The position numbers and the translations under genes were made by a program. A DNA stretch of 25,476 nt from CAZGTQ01 sp964528575 (GTDB lineage: Bacteria > Planctomycetota > UBA1135 > GCA-002686595), in assembly GCA_964528575.1 (NCBI GenBank), contig CAZGTQ010000260.1, positions 1-25,476 of the forward strand. The letters are read 5' to 3'. The notes beneath the pieces were generated by a model. It did not search any database, had not been told where the DNA came from, and saw nothing but the letters and a program-made list of their open reading frames with translations. Within the stretch, counting starts at the first letter, position 1. Every line of letters starts with the position of its first letter. Below, piece after piece: positions 16,649-24,381 of this stretch.

Positions 16649-19138
16649 ATGATCTCGATTCCGCTGCTCGCCCTTCCCCTCGCGCTCCTGCCGGCCGCTC
16701 CCTGGCCGGCGGCTCCGGTCGCGTACCAACAGGCCGCCGGAGACCTCGCGCGCGCGCTCGACGAGCGCATCGCGCGCGCTTCCAGCGCGGAGACCGACGA
16801 GCTGTGGACCTGGGCGCTCTCGCTGCGCGACGTCGCGGGGCTCGACGGCGAGGAGGAGCTCGACCGGCTGCTCGACGCGCGCCTGGGCAACGCGCCCAGC
16901 CCGCAGGCGACGCTCCTGATCGCCGCGAGCCGCGTCCAGGGCGAGGACCTCGACCGCCGCGCGCTCGCCTCCGCGCTGCAGCCGCTGCTCGAGTCCGACG
17001 ACGACGCGCTCGCGGTCGCGGCCGCCGAGATCCTGGCGAACAAGACGTTCCGCTCGCTCGACCGCGACCGTCGCGACGACCTCGTCGAGGCGCTGCTGAC
17101 GGTCGCGCACGACGGCGCCCGCACGCCGGCGCGACGCCTGGCGGCGGCGCGCGCGGCGCACCTGCTCGGCGACGGCGCGCAGATGCGCTCGGCGCGCGAC
17201 GAGATGCTCGCGTTCCTCTCGTCGCGGGACGCGGAGATCCGCGGCCAGGGCGCGCTCGCGCTCGCGTCGATCGGCGACGAGATCACCGGCCGCCTCGAGC
17301 AGGAGCTGCGCCGGATCTCGCTGCTGCCGGGCGAGGACGGCGAGCTCGCCCGCGCGTACGTCAAGCAGGAGGAGCGGATCCGCCTGCACGAGCGCAAGTT
17401 CAAGAACCTCGAGACGCTCTACGAGGGCAAGGCCCTCGATGGGGACCTCAAGCGCATCAGCGCCGTGAGGCGGATGATCCACGAGTACCACCTCGACGGG
17501 AACAAGTTCACCGACGAGGAGCTGACCGACGCGGCCCTCGCCGGGATGCTGCGCGTGCTCGACAACCACTCGAGCTACATGGACCCGCAGACCTACGGGA
17601 AGTTCTCGCAGGACCTCGAGGCCGAGTACGGCGGCATCGGCGCGTACGTCGGCGAGGACCCGGTCGACGGGCTCTTCACGATCACGAAGCCGATCTACTC
17701 CGGCCCCGCGTACAAGGCCGGCCTGGGCACGGACGACAAGATCGTGCGCATCGACGACTGGTCGACCGTCGGCGAGCCCGTCGACGACATCATCAAGCGC
17801 CTCAAGGGCAAGCCGGGCACGACCGTGCGGCTCTACGTCTGGCACCGCGGCATGGACGCGGGCCTGATCGAGCGTCCGACCGAGGAGCTCGCCGTCGAGG
17901 TGACGCGCCAGCAGATCGCCATCCCCGCGGTGCAGCTCCAGGTGCTGCCGGGCGACATCGCGCTCGTCGAGCTGACGACGTTCAGCCGCGTCGCGAGCCA
18001 GACGCTGCGCCTCGCGCTCGAGCAGCTCAAGCAAGCCGGCATGAAGGGGCTCGTGCTCGACCTGCGCTACAACTCGGGCGGCCTGCTCGACGAGGCGCGC
18101 GACGTCGCGGACCTGTTCCTGCCCAAGGGCAAGCTCGTCGTGACGACCGAGAGCCGCCGCCAGGCGCCGGAGGAGTTCCACACGCTCCACGGCCCGGCGA
18201 TCCCGACCGACATGCCGGTCGTCGTGCTCGTCAACCGCTTCACCGCGTCCGCGGCCGAGATCGTCTCGGGCGCGTTGCAGGACCACGAGCGCGCCGAGGT
18301 CCTCGGTGAGCGGACCTACGGCAAGGGCTCGGTGCAGCAGCTCATGCTCGTCGACGGCATGCGCGACGACCTGTTCCGCGACGAGAACGAGAACCGCCGC
18401 TTCGACAACTGGGAGACGCTGACGCGCGACTACGACAACGACGGCGAGTTCGACTTCGGCCCGCGCGTCAAGATGACGGTCGCGCGCTACGTGCTGCCGT
18501 CGGGCCGCTCGATCCACCGCGAGTTCGACGCGGACAAGAACATCCTCCAGGAAGGCGGGATCGAGCCCGACCAGAAGGTCGAGGCCGAGCGGATCGAGGG
18601 CTGGCGTCTCGAGGAGCAGCGGCGCATCTTCAGCGAGCGCCTCACCCGCGAGTACGTCGAGGAGCGCTGGCAGGAGCACCGCGCGCTGTTCATGGAGCTC
18701 GCGGAGACCGACCGCCGCGACGCCTCGCTCTACCCCGACTTCGAGGAGTTCTACGCGGGCCTCGACACCGTCCTGCCGAAGGACGACGTGCGCAGCCTGA
18801 TCCGCCGCGAGGTGCGCCGCCGCGTGCAGGACGAGATCGGCCGCGAGTTCCCGTTCGGCGACTTCCAAGAGGACGTCGTCGTGCAGGCGGGCATCCGCGA
18901 GATCCTCGAGAAGCTCGGGATCGACGTGTCGGAGATCGAGGCGTACGCCGCGACGTTCCGCCCGGCGAAAGAGGTCGAGGACGACGCCGATACCGTCTCG
19001 GTCGCCCGCGTCGAGCGCCCGGACGTCTCGCGCGCCCTGGCCCTGATCCAGGAAGCGCGCGACGGCGACGGCAAGGTCTCGAAGGAGCTGCTCGACCAGG
19101 TCGTCGATCTGCTCGGCGAGCTGAAGGCTCCGCGGTAG
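16649..19138 (+). CDS. Secreted S41 family C-terminal processing protease (PDZ-containing)
   Basis: The 829-aa protein has a signal peptide (hydrophobic 3-17, then Ala/Pro-rich), an alpha-helical HEAT-like N-terminal part (about 30-240), a segment with DNHSSYMDP typical of CTP proteases, a PDZ domain (about 328-400, YGGIGAYVG...GPAYKAGLGTDDKIVRIDD) and the S41 core with DLRYNSGGLLDEA and FTASAAEIVSGA. The catalytic pair is Ser534 and Lys559 (in GERTYGKGSVQQ), 25 apart as in E. coli Tsp. After Lys559 comes an insertion with two acidic loops, 578-586 and 594-602, before the core resumes at YVLPSGRSIH. About 200 further residues, largely helical and charged, end the protein, making it longer than common Ctp enzymes. 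Its role would be cleavage of envelope proteins from their C-termini. AAGGAG lies 8 nt before the ATG. It converges with the Minf_1886 gene. Confidence 0.93.
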   Translation: MISIPLLALPLALLPAAPWPAAPVAYQQAAGDLARALDERIARASSAETDELWTWALSLRDVAGLDGEEELDRLLDARLGNAPSPQATLLIAASRVQGEDLDRRALASALQPLLESDDDALAVAAAEILANKTFRSLDRDRRDDLVEALLTVAHDGARTPARRLAAARAAHLLGDGAQMRSARDEMLAFLSSRDAEIRGQGALALASIGDEITGRLEQELRRISLLPGEDGELARAYVKQEERIRLHERKFKNLETLYEGKALDGDLKRISAVRRMIHEYHLDGNKFTDEELTDAALAGMLRVLDNHSSYMDPQTYGKFSQDLEAEYGGIGAYVGEDPVDGLFTITKPIYSGPAYKAGLGTDDKIVRIDDWSTVGEPVDDIIKRLKGKPGTTVRLYVWHRGMDAGLIERPTEELAVEVTRQQIAIPAVQLQVLPGDIALVELTTFSRVASQTLRLALEQLKQAGMKGLVLDLRYNSGGLLDEARDVADLFLPKGKLVVTTESRRQAPEEFHTLHGPAIPTDMPVVVLVNRFTASAAEIVSGALQDHERAEVLGERTYGKGSVQQLMLVDGMRDDLFRDENENRRFDNWETLTRDYDNDGEFDFGPRVKMTVARYVLPSGRSIHREFDADKNILQEGGIEPDQKVEAERIEGWRLEEQRRIFSERLTREYVEERWQEHRALFMELAETDRRDASLYPDFEEFYAGLDTVLPKDDVRSLIRREVRRRVQDEIGREFPFGDFQEDVVVQAGIREILEKLGIDVSEIEAYAATFRPAKEVEDDADTVSVARVERPDVSRALALIQEARDGDGKVSKELLDQVVDLLGELKAPR

Positions 19139-19146
19139 CGCGCGCC

Positions 19147-19183
19147 GTGGACGGGACGGACCTCAGACGTCCGTCTCGTCCAC
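19147..19183. terminator. Hairpin between convergent genes, probable bidirectional terminator
   Basis: GTGGACGGGACGGAC (19147-19161) pairs with GTCCGTCTCGTCCAC (19169-19183): 15 bp with one G-T wobble, around a 7-nt loop. It starts 8 nt after the stop codon of the S41 gene and runs into the last codons of the oppositely oriented Minf_1886 gene. There is no clear U tract on either side, so it is not a textbook Rho-independent terminator. The position and stability suggest an end point for both transcripts. Confidence 0.6.
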
Positions 19184-19552
19184 CGGCACGCTGTAGCTGC
19201 GCACGAAGACCTCGTCGAAGTCGAACCGCTCGTCGAAGTCGTCGACGCTGTCGGACTCCTGCCGGTTGAGGAGCTGCGCCTCGACGAGCAGGAAGACGAT
19301 GCGACCCCAGTCGAGCGGCTCGCGGATCCCCCACGAGCGCCAGACCTGCGCCGCGAGCGGGCCGAACAGTTGCTGCGCGTGCGCGCGCATCCCCGCGAGC
19401 ACCTCGTGACCCGTCACGTGGCGCGAGGCACCCTCCTCGTCCTGCTTGCCCGCGAGCGTGATGGCGCAGTCGATCGACTCGAACAGGAAGCGGAAGGCCT
19501 CGGGCGCAAAGCGGCCGTCCTTCAGCGCGAGGTTGCGCAGCTCGTCGTTCAT
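19163..19552 (-). CDS. Minf_1886 family conserved protein, function unknown
   Basis: The 129-aa acidic cytoplasmic protein has an alpha-helical N-terminal half (EAFRFLFESIDCAITLAGK, 18-36). Conserved-looking strings follow: HVTGHEVLAGMRAHAQQLFGP (45-65), WRSWGIREPLDWGRIVFLLVEAQLL (71-95) and DSVDDFDERFDFDEVF (101-116). I recognise this as the Minf_1886 family, a small uncharacterised family that I know mainly from planctomycetes and verrucomicrobia. Length and layout fit the whole family. The ATG at 19552 overlaps the holB stop codon (19549-19551) as ATGA, so it is co-translated with the clamp-loader subunit and tmk. That hints at a housekeeping role, possibly linked to DNA replication, but no catalytic motif is visible. 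Its final codons lie in the convergent hairpin at 19147-19183. Confidence 0.85.
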   Translation of the reverse strand: MNDELRNLALKDGRFAPEAFRFLFESIDCAITLAGKQDEEGASRHVTGHEVLAGMRAHAQQLFGPLAAQVWRSWGIREPLDWGRIVFLLVEAQLLNRQESDSVDDFDERFDFDEVFVRSYSVPVDETDV

Positions 19553-20619
19553 CGGCTCGGTTGCAGCGTCGTCGGCGCCATGCGCAGGAGCGCGCGGTCC
19601 AGCACCGCCTCCGGCGCCAGGTTGCGGTCGACATCCTCGCGCGCCGCGAGCAGGCTTTCCAGCAGGGCCGCACCCGCCGGCCCCTGGGCGGCCGGCGCCG
19701 CCGTCTCGAGGTCGCCGTGCCGCAGCGTATCGGGCGCGGCGCCCAGCGCCGCCGCCATCCGGTCGCGCACGAGCCGCAGCGCGAGGTCGAGCGCCGCCCG
19801 CGCCCGCGCGCGCGCCTGCGCGGACGGCGTCTCGCCGGCGAACGATCCCGGCAGCTCCCACAGCGCGCGCGACGCCGCGAGCGGCTCGCGCTCCCCCGCC
19901 AGGACGGCGGCGAGCAGCGGCCGCAGCGCGAGCGCGCCCTCGCTCGCGAGCCGCAGCGCCGCGCCGGGCGAGCCGCCGCTCCAGCGCGCCAGCCGCTCGG
20001 CGTCCGCGGCCTCCGGGCCCCCCGCCAGGCCCCCCGCCAGGCCGTGCGCCGCGATCACCGCGCGCGCGTCGTCCGCCGCGAGCGGCTCGAAACGCACCCG
20101 CACGCAGCGCGAGCGGATCGTCGGCAGCAGCGCCTCGCTGCGCGAGCACTCGAGCACGATCAGCGTGTGCGCCGACGGCTCCTCGAGCGTCTTGAGCAGC
20201 GCGTTCTGCGCCGCGACCTGCATCCGCTCCGCCTCGCGCACCAGCACGACGCGCCAGCCGCCCTCGAGCGCGCGCAGCCGCAGGAACGACTCGGCCGACT
20301 CGCCGCCGCCGTCGCGCTCGGCGATGCGCGCGAGCTTGATCGTCTCGGTGCCCTCGAGGACCGGATCGATGCGCAAGAAGTCGGGGTGGTTGCTCGTCTC
20401 CCCGCCCGAGAGCACGCGCCGGCAAGGCCCGCACGTCCCGCACGGCGCGCCCGGCCCCTGCACGCACAAGAGCCCCTGAGCGAGCCACTGCGCGCTCAGG
20501 AACTTGCCGATCCCCGCCGGCCCCTCGAACAGGCACGCGTGCGGCAGCCGCCCGCGCGCGGCCGCGCGCCACAGACCGCGCACCGTCTCCGCGTGCCCGC
20601 GCGGCTCTTCAACGTGCAC
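19549..20619 (-). CDS. holB: DNA polymerase III delta-prime subunit (clamp loader)
   Basis: The 356-aa AAA+ family protein of the clamp loader has GHAETVRGLWRAAARGRLPHACLF (8-31), the modified P-loop GPAGIGKF (33-40), and a zinc-binding cysteine set at Cys52, Cys60, Cys63 and Cys66 (CVQGPGAPCGTCGPC). It continues with NHPDFLRIDP, RVVLVREAERM, AAQNALLKTLEEP and SRC in PTIRSRCVRVRF, all normal delta-prime landmarks. The P-loop Lys is followed by Phe, in line with delta-prime not acting as an ATPase. The GTG at 20619 overlaps the tmk 3' end by 11 nt. The alternative start further upstream lies wholly inside tmk. A 12-bp in-frame duplication (20016-20027 and 20028-20039) encodes LAGG twice. The stop codon overlaps the Minf_1886 start. 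The tmk-holB pairing is common in bacteria and supports the call. Confidence 0.92.
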   Translation of the reverse strand: MHVEEPRGHAETVRGLWRAAARGRLPHACLFEGPAGIGKFLSAQWLAQGLLCVQGPGAPCGTCGPCRRVLSGGETSNHPDFLRIDPVLEGTETIKLARIAERDGGGESAESFLRLRALEGGWRVVLVREAERMQVAAQNALLKTLEEPSAHTLIVLECSRSEALLPTIRSRCVRVRFEPLAADDARAVIAAHGLAGGLAGGPEAADAERLARWSGGSPGAALRLASEGALALRPLLAAVLAGEREPLAASRALWELPGSFAGETPSAQARARARAALDLALRLVRDRMAAALGAAPDTLRHGDLETAAPAAQGPAGAALLESLLAAREDVDRNLAPEAVLDRALLRMAPTTLQPSR

Positions 20620-21232
20620 AGCGCACCTCCGCGAGCACCGCGGCGAACACGACGTCGGGCGCGCCGCTCCCGTCGACCAGCGCGACGCCCGGCACGCGCT
20701 CGGCATAGCGCCGGTAGCCCTCGGCGACGCGCCGCTGGTACGCCCTGTCCTTCGCCTCGATCCGGTCGCTCGCCGCGCCGCGCCGCGCGAGCGCGGTCTC
20801 GAGCTCGACGTCGAGCACGATCACGACGTCCGGCCGCGGCTCCCCCGCCCACAGCGCGAGCAGAGCGAGCACGCGGTCCTCGTCGAGCGCGCCCGCGACC
20901 GCCTGGTACGCGAACGTCGAGGGGTGGAAGCGCTCGCAGACGACGTCGCGGCCGGCGGCGAGCGCGGGCGCGACGAGCTCGTCGAGGAGCTGGCGGCGCG
21001 CGGCGGTGAACAGCAGCGTCTCGGCCGCCGCGCCGAGCTCGAGCTCGCCGTGCGCGGCGAGCAGGATCGCGCGGATGCGCTCGCCCACGCGCGTGCTGCC
21101 GGGCTCGCGCACGTGCAACGGCTCGCGCGCGCTGTCGGCGGCGAGCGCCTCGACGAGCCGCAGCGCCTGCGTCGTCTTGCCGCAGCCGTCGATGCCGTCC
21201 AGGACGACGAACCGCCCGCGCGAGCTCCCCAC
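20609..21232 (-). CDS. tmk: Thymidylate kinase
   Basis: The 207-aa P-loop kinase phosphorylates dTMP to dTDP, supplying dTTP for replication and, in this organism, also for the dTDP-sugar branch encoded in the same window. FVVLDGIDGCGKTTQ (8-22) is the Walker A region, REPGSTRVGERIR (42-54) the dTMP-binding segment, and CERFHPSTFAYQ (99-110) corresponds to the usual DRYxxSxxAYQ, here with Glu in place of the common Asp. SDRIEAKDRAYQRRVAEGY is the LID/C-terminal part. Length is standard. The GTG at 21232 sits 2 nt after the stop codon of the TPR/peptidase gene (TGA-GC-GTG). No stronger upstream start exists outside that gene. It overlaps holB by 11 nt. Confidence 0.94.
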   Translation of the reverse strand: MGSSRGRFVVLDGIDGCGKTTQALRLVEALAADSAREPLHVREPGSTRVGERIRAILLAAHGELELGAAAETLLFTAARRQLLDELVAPALAAGRDVVCERFHPSTFAYQAVAGALDEDRVLALLALWAGEPRPDVVIVLDVELETALARRGAASDRIEAKDRAYQRRVAEGYRRYAERVPGVALVDGSGAPDVVFAAVLAEVRCAR

Positions 21233-21234
21233 GC

Positions 21235-24231
21235 TCAGGACTCCAGCCGCTCGAGGACCGCGAGCGCATCCTCGCAGTCGTCGTCGAGCTCGAGCGCACC
21301 GTGCGCGGCCTCGCGCGCCTCGTCGGCGCGCCCCAGATCGAGCAGCGCGCGCGCCTCGAGGCCGAGGAGCTGCGCTCGCTCGGTCTTGCCCATCGGCTCC
21401 TGGCCGTCCGCGTCGAGCTCCGGCGGGACGAGCCGCGCGACCTCGACCTCCCGGAGCGCCTCCTGGGGCCGGCCCGCCCCGACGAGCGCGCCGGCCCACG
21501 CGCGGTGCAGCGCGCGCCGGAACGGATCGATGTCGTTCGCCTCGGCGTAGTAGCGCGCGGCCTCCGTCCAGCGCTCGTTCTTCGCGTGCCAGCGCCCGAC
21601 GACGATCCGCCGGTCGTAGTCGCCGGAGTTGAACCCGAGCCAGCGCTCGCGCGCGCGCATCGCGTCGTCGGTGCGGCCGTTCAGGTCGTAGAGCGACGCC
21701 AGCGCGAGCTCGGCGGACAGCGATTCGACGTCGTAGCCGGGGAACGCCTGCTCGGCGGCGAGCAGGTGCTCCTCCGCGCGCTCGTAGTCCTCGGCCTGGC
21801 GCGCCATCGAGCCGAGCGCCATGCGCGCCCGGAAGCTCTCGCCGCCCTTCTCCAGCCCGCGCTCGAAGTGCTCCGCGGCCTGCTCCACCTCGTCCGCGGC
21901 GAGCGCCATCGTGCCGCGCAGGAAGTCCGCGCGCGGCGGATCCGCCCCGGCGGCCGCGAGCACGCGCAGCGCCTCTTGCGCGTCGACGCGCCGCCCGCTC
22001 TGGAGCGCCTCCCACGCGATCGTGCACCAACCGTCGACCCACTCGTCGCGCTCGGCGTGCCCCTCGCCCCGTGCCGACGGGTCCGACGGGAGCCGCAGCC
22101 GCAGGCGCGCGACGTACGAGGGCAGCCAGCGCGGCTCCTCGGCCAGCGGCGCGACGATCGCGTCGACGAACTCGCCGAACTCGCGGTCGAGCAGCTCGGG
22201 CGTCGTGCCGAACACCTCGCGCAGCGCCTCGTCGAGGTCGAGCCCGCGGTCGAAAGCCTCGAGGACCCGCACCATCGGCGGGAAGCCGTGGCGCTCGATC
22301 AGCATCTGGCAGAGCAGCCCGCCCTGGTAGTACGCGAACAGGATCTGGTTCGTGCGGAACGCGCTGTTCAGGTCGCGCACGGGGATCACCACGCCGTTCG
22401 CCCGCGCGTCGAGCAGATCGCGCCGCATGTTGCGCGTCCACGCGGGATGGCGGTTCGTCTCCTCCCACGTCGCGAGGCCCTCGGTGATCCAGCGCGGGCA
22501 GCGGTTGTGCGAGAGCCCGAGGTGGATCACGTGGCTGAACTCGTGGAACGCGGTCTCGGCCCACGCGAAGCGGCCGCGGATCTCGGGCGCGAGCGGCGAG
22601 ACCGCCGTGACGACGGGGCCGAAGCAGACGCCGAGCGCGGGGAAGCCCTCGAAGCCCGTCGAGCGCACGGAGAAGTCGATCAAGCGGCGGAAGACCTCGA
22701 TCCGCGTCGGCCCCGGGGTGTAGCCGTAGCGCTGCGCGAGCTCCTCGCGCGCGGCCCGGTAGAACGGCACGTAATACGTCTCGAGCACGGCGGCTGCGTC
22801 GGGCTGCCAACTGAACGTCAGGTCGCCGAACGTCTTCTCGGCGTGCTGGGTCGCCATGCGGTCGAGCACCATCATCAGGTTGTGGCGCCACGGGTCCTGG
22901 CGGCCCGCCGCCTCGCGCTCGGCGCGCTCGAACGCCTCCATCGCCGCCTTCTCGTCGCCGGTGTTGGCGAGCGCGCGGCCCAGGCTCGTCCACGCGCGGT
23001 GGTCGTTCGCTTCGCGCTCGGTCGCGCGCTGCAGGAACGGCAGCGCCTCGGCGAAGCGGTAGAGCGCGATCAGGTGCTCGCCGATCGTGCGCTCGGGCGC
23101 GCCGTCGCGCTCGTCCTCGGCCGCGAGCTCGGCGAGGACGCGCTCGCACGCCTCGAGCTCGTGGCGCACGCGGTGCAGCGCCGCGCGCAGCGTGCGCACG
23201 TCGCGCCGGCCGCCGGCGAGCTCCTCGAGCCGCTCGAGCCGCAGCTCGACCGACGGGAGCTTGCCGTCGTCGAGGTCGGCGCCGGCCGCGGCGAGCAGGC
23301 CGCGAATCGAGTCGGGACGCGCGCTGAGCAGCGTCTCGAGGTACTCGCCCGCCGGCTTGTTCTGGCGGTAGTAGTTGTAGCGGCCGAGCTCGAACAGCCC
23401 GACGAGCGCGCCCTCGTGCGTCGGGTGGAGCGACCACGCCTCGCGGTACTTGGGACCCGCGGCGGGCGTGTCCTCGGCGAGCTCGCGGTAGAACTCCCAG
23501 AACAGGTCGCCGTACGCGACGAGCACGTCCGGCTCGTCCCGCCCCTGCGCGAGCGCCTTCTGGTCGGCCGCCTGGACCGTGTACGACGCGCGCTCGAGCC
23601 GTCCCAGGCGCTGCTGGCAACGCGCCTTGGCGACCAGCGCCTGCCAGACCTGGTCGTCGCCCGTCCCGGCGCCCGCGCGGAACGCGTCGAACGCCTGCTC
23701 GCGCCGGCCGGCCTCGAGCAGCGCCCCCCCGAGCGCGAGCGCGTCGCGCGCGTCGGTCTCGGGCCGGATCGCGCCACCGGCGGACTCGAGCGCGGCGAGC
23801 GCCTCCCCGTCGCGGCCGAGCTCGGTCAGCACGTTCGCGAGGTTGCGCGCGGTCTCGGCGAGGTGGTCGGCCTCGCCGGGCGTGCCCGCCGCGAGGCACT
23901 CGTCGAACGCGCGGCGCGCGTCGGCGAGCGCGCGCTCCCAATCGCTCTCCTCGACCCAGCACAGCGCCCGCAGCGTGCGCGCGCGCGTGTCGCTCGGCTC
24001 CTCGTCGACGTGCTCGGACAGGATCCGCAGCGCGTCGCGGACCTCGCCGCGGCGGCGCAGCCGGTCGGCCTCGACGCGCTCCTCGGCGAGCAGCGCGCGC
24101 AGCTCCTCGTCGAAGTCGTCCTGGACCGACGGGCGCGGCGCGGCCGGCGCAGCGGGCGCCGTCGTGGCGAGTTGGGCGAGGTGGGCGAGGACCAGCAGCG
24201 GGAGGAGTGCGGCGCGTCGGTGGGGCTTCAT
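21235..24231 (-). CDS. Large secreted TPR protein with HExxH (gluzincin, peptidase MA-like) domain
   Basis: The 998-aa protein begins with MKPHRRAALLPLLVLAHLA, a clear signal peptide followed by an Ala/Pro linker. Residues about 40-450 are helical TPR-like repeats (RTLRALCWVEESDWERALADARRAF; HRAWTSLGRALANTGDEKAAMEAFERA). The middle holds a metallopeptidase-like domain with HEFSH at 563-567 and Glu584 in WITEGLATWEE, the HExxH-x16-E arrangement of peptidase MA/gluzincin domains, so zinc binding looks intact. About 650-998 is again TPR-like and ends RADEAREAAHGALELDDDCEDALAVLERLES. It probably acts in the periplasm or at the cell surface, perhaps on envelope proteins; the substrate is unknown. 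The ATG at 24231 is the first one giving a signal peptide. It diverges from the amidase gene across 150 nt and is followed after 2 nt by tmk, an unusual partner. The long plus-strand frame opposite it is a GC-rich shadow. Confidence 0.85.
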   Translation of the reverse strand: MKPHRRAALLPLLVLAHLAQLATTAPAAPAAPRPSVQDDFDEELRALLAEERVEADRLRRRGEVRDALRILSEHVDEEPSDTRARTLRALCWVEESDWERALADARRAFDECLAAGTPGEADHLAETARNLANVLTELGRDGEALAALESAGGAIRPETDARDALALGGALLEAGRREQAFDAFRAGAGTGDDQVWQALVAKARCQQRLGRLERASYTVQAADQKALAQGRDEPDVLVAYGDLFWEFYRELAEDTPAAGPKYREAWSLHPTHEGALVGLFELGRYNYYRQNKPAGEYLETLLSARPDSIRGLLAAAGADLDDGKLPSVELRLERLEELAGGRRDVRTLRAALHRVRHELEACERVLAELAAEDERDGAPERTIGEHLIALYRFAEALPFLQRATEREANDHRAWTSLGRALANTGDEKAAMEAFERAEREAAGRQDPWRHNLMMVLDRMATQHAEKTFGDLTFSWQPDAAAVLETYYVPFYRAAREELAQRYGYTPGPTRIEVFRRLIDFSVRSTGFEGFPALGVCFGPVVTAVSPLAPEIRGRFAWAETAFHEFSHVIHLGLSHNRCPRWITEGLATWEETNRHPAWTRNMRRDLLDARANGVVIPVRDLNSAFRTNQILFAYYQGGLLCQMLIERHGFPPMVRVLEAFDRGLDLDEALREVFGTTPELLDREFGEFVDAIVAPLAEEPRWLPSYVARLRLRLPSDPSARGEGHAERDEWVDGWCTIAWEALQSGRRVDAQEALRVLAAAGADPPRADFLRGTMALAADEVEQAAEHFERGLEKGGESFRARMALGSMARQAEDYERAEEHLLAAEQAFPGYDVESLSAELALASLYDLNGRTDDAMRARERWLGFNSGDYDRRIVVGRWHAKNERWTEAARYYAEANDIDPFRRALHRAWAGALVGAGRPQEALREVEVARLVPPELDADGQEPMGKTERAQLLGLEARALLDLGRADEAREAAHGALELDDDCEDALAVLERLES

Positions 24232-24381
24232 CGTCGTGGAGGCGGGCCGTTCCCGCGCTGCCAGTGCAACAAGAGAGGGACCAGGGGGAAAGGGGCTCGC
24301 GCCGCGGGCGGGGAACGGCGCTGCAAGACAAGTGCGTGCCGACCGTTGCACCGCGCCTGGCGCTCGGATATCTCGGAGCGT

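Noticed and set aside
20016..20039. 12-bp duplication in holB as a frameshift or damage
   Set aside because: The unit is a multiple of three and simply repeats LAGG in a linker. All delta-prime motifs before and after stay in frame.
24343..24375. TTGCAC-17-TATCTC as a promoter for the amidase
   Set aside because: Both hexamers match consensus in only three positions, and the -10 would lie so close to the ATG at 24382 that the GGAG site would scarcely be transcribed.
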